A DNA stretch of 13,998 bases from DATJZH01 sp035499215 (GTDB taxonomy: Bacteria; Actinomycetota; Actinomycetes; Streptosporangiales; Streptosporangiaceae), in NCBI GenBank assembly GCA_035499215.1, contig DATJZH010000404.1, positions 1-13,998 of the forward strand, in the 5' to 3' direction. Positions within the stretch are counted from its first letter, which is position 1. The number at the start of each line of letters is the position of its first letter. The translations under genes and the position numbers were made by a program. The notes beneath the pieces were generated by a model that worked only from the letters and a program-made list of their open reading frames with translations, did not search any database and was not told the origin of the DNA. Positions 13,886 through 13,998 of the stretch are shown piece after piece.

Positions 13886-13898
13886 CTGGCACCTCCAT
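13851..13898 (-). CDS. Possible 15-codon leader frame upstream of the DUF4287-like gene
   Basis: ATG 13898 is preceded by AGGAG (minus strand, 13904-13908) at five bases and opens a frame reading MEVPVVADPLAEPAR to a TAG at 13851-13853. It overlaps the TTG start of the DUF4287-like gene in another frame, and the ribosome site of that gene lies within its first codons. It could couple or limit translation of the TTG gene, or the two could be parts of one frameshifted gene. Speculative. Confidence 0.25.
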   Translation of the reverse strand: MEVPVVADPLAEPAR

Positions 13899-13998
13899 GG
13901 AAGCTCCTCTTGTCCTGAGGGTGCCTTATCGAAAGCTGCGTGGCAACCCCCAAGTAGTAACCAGTTGTTCAGCTGAGCCGCTCGAAGATCATCGCCAT

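Noticed and set aside
13631..13918. 95-codon plus-strand frame opposite the DUF4287-like gene
   Set aside because: The opposite strand has a recognisable motif and a strong ribosome site, so this is a shadow.
13969..13998. Possible C-terminus of a minus-strand gene at the right edge (MAMIFERLS then stop)
   Set aside because: Only nine residues are visible, too few to support a gene, although a gene running in from outside cannot be excluded.

Overview
The window is about 14 kb of GC-rich DNA with strongly GC-biased codon use and many GTG starts. It comes from an actinomycete. The core order mfd - SurA-like lipoprotein - mazG - eno - ftsB/divIC-like - DUF501 - ppx matches the mycobacterial Rv1020-Rv1026 neighbourhood (remembered synteny, not searched). 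The SurA-like lipoprotein in this place and a family 5 uracil-DNA glycosylase after ppx suggest a filamentous actinomycete such as Streptosporangiales or a relative; that placement is inference.

Layout. (1) Positions 1-237 are the end of a small DUF4229-type membrane protein. (2) On the minus strand are a large protein joining an ATP-sulfurylase-like region to an intact APS kinase (311-1945) and, upstream of it, a SAM-dependent methyltransferase-like gene (2131-2979). A pair of 14-base direct repeats 20 bases apart lies just upstream of the kinase gene, and a perfect hairpin palindrome lies in front of the methyltransferase. (3) From 3203 to 12874 everything runs on the plus strand: transcription-repair coupling factor Mfd, a short SurA-N lipoprotein, MazG, enolase, an FtsB/DivIC-like septum protein, a DUF501 protein, an exopolyphosphatase-family protein and a uracil-DNA glycosylase. 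Spacing is tight: the SurA-like gene's ribosome site abuts the mfd stop, and the three junctions from eno to ppx are 4-base start/stop overlaps, so translational coupling is likely. (4) From about 12890 to 13380 base composition drops to about 48% GC by hand count. This stretch holds several perfect inverted repeats, an isolated and unusual tRNA gene, and one doubtful low-GC reading frame rich in TTA codons. (5) The end is GC-rich again, with no convincing gene from 13355 to 13651, then a small minus-strand gene resembling DUF4287 proteins with a TTG start and a strong ribosome binding site.

The plus-strand block combines genome maintenance (Mfd, MazG nucleotide-pool cleaning, uracil excision), central metabolism (enolase), cell division and polyphosphate/(p)ppGpp turnover. 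It is conserved housekeeping, not a new system. The less ordinary signals are the degenerate sulfurylase half of the APS kinase protein, the spaced repeats upstream of it, the odd tRNA in its low-GC pocket, and the recurring in-frame tandem repeats in mfd, mazG, the DUF501 gene and ppx. I found no CRISPR array, insertion sequence, integrase, defence system or biosynthetic cluster.
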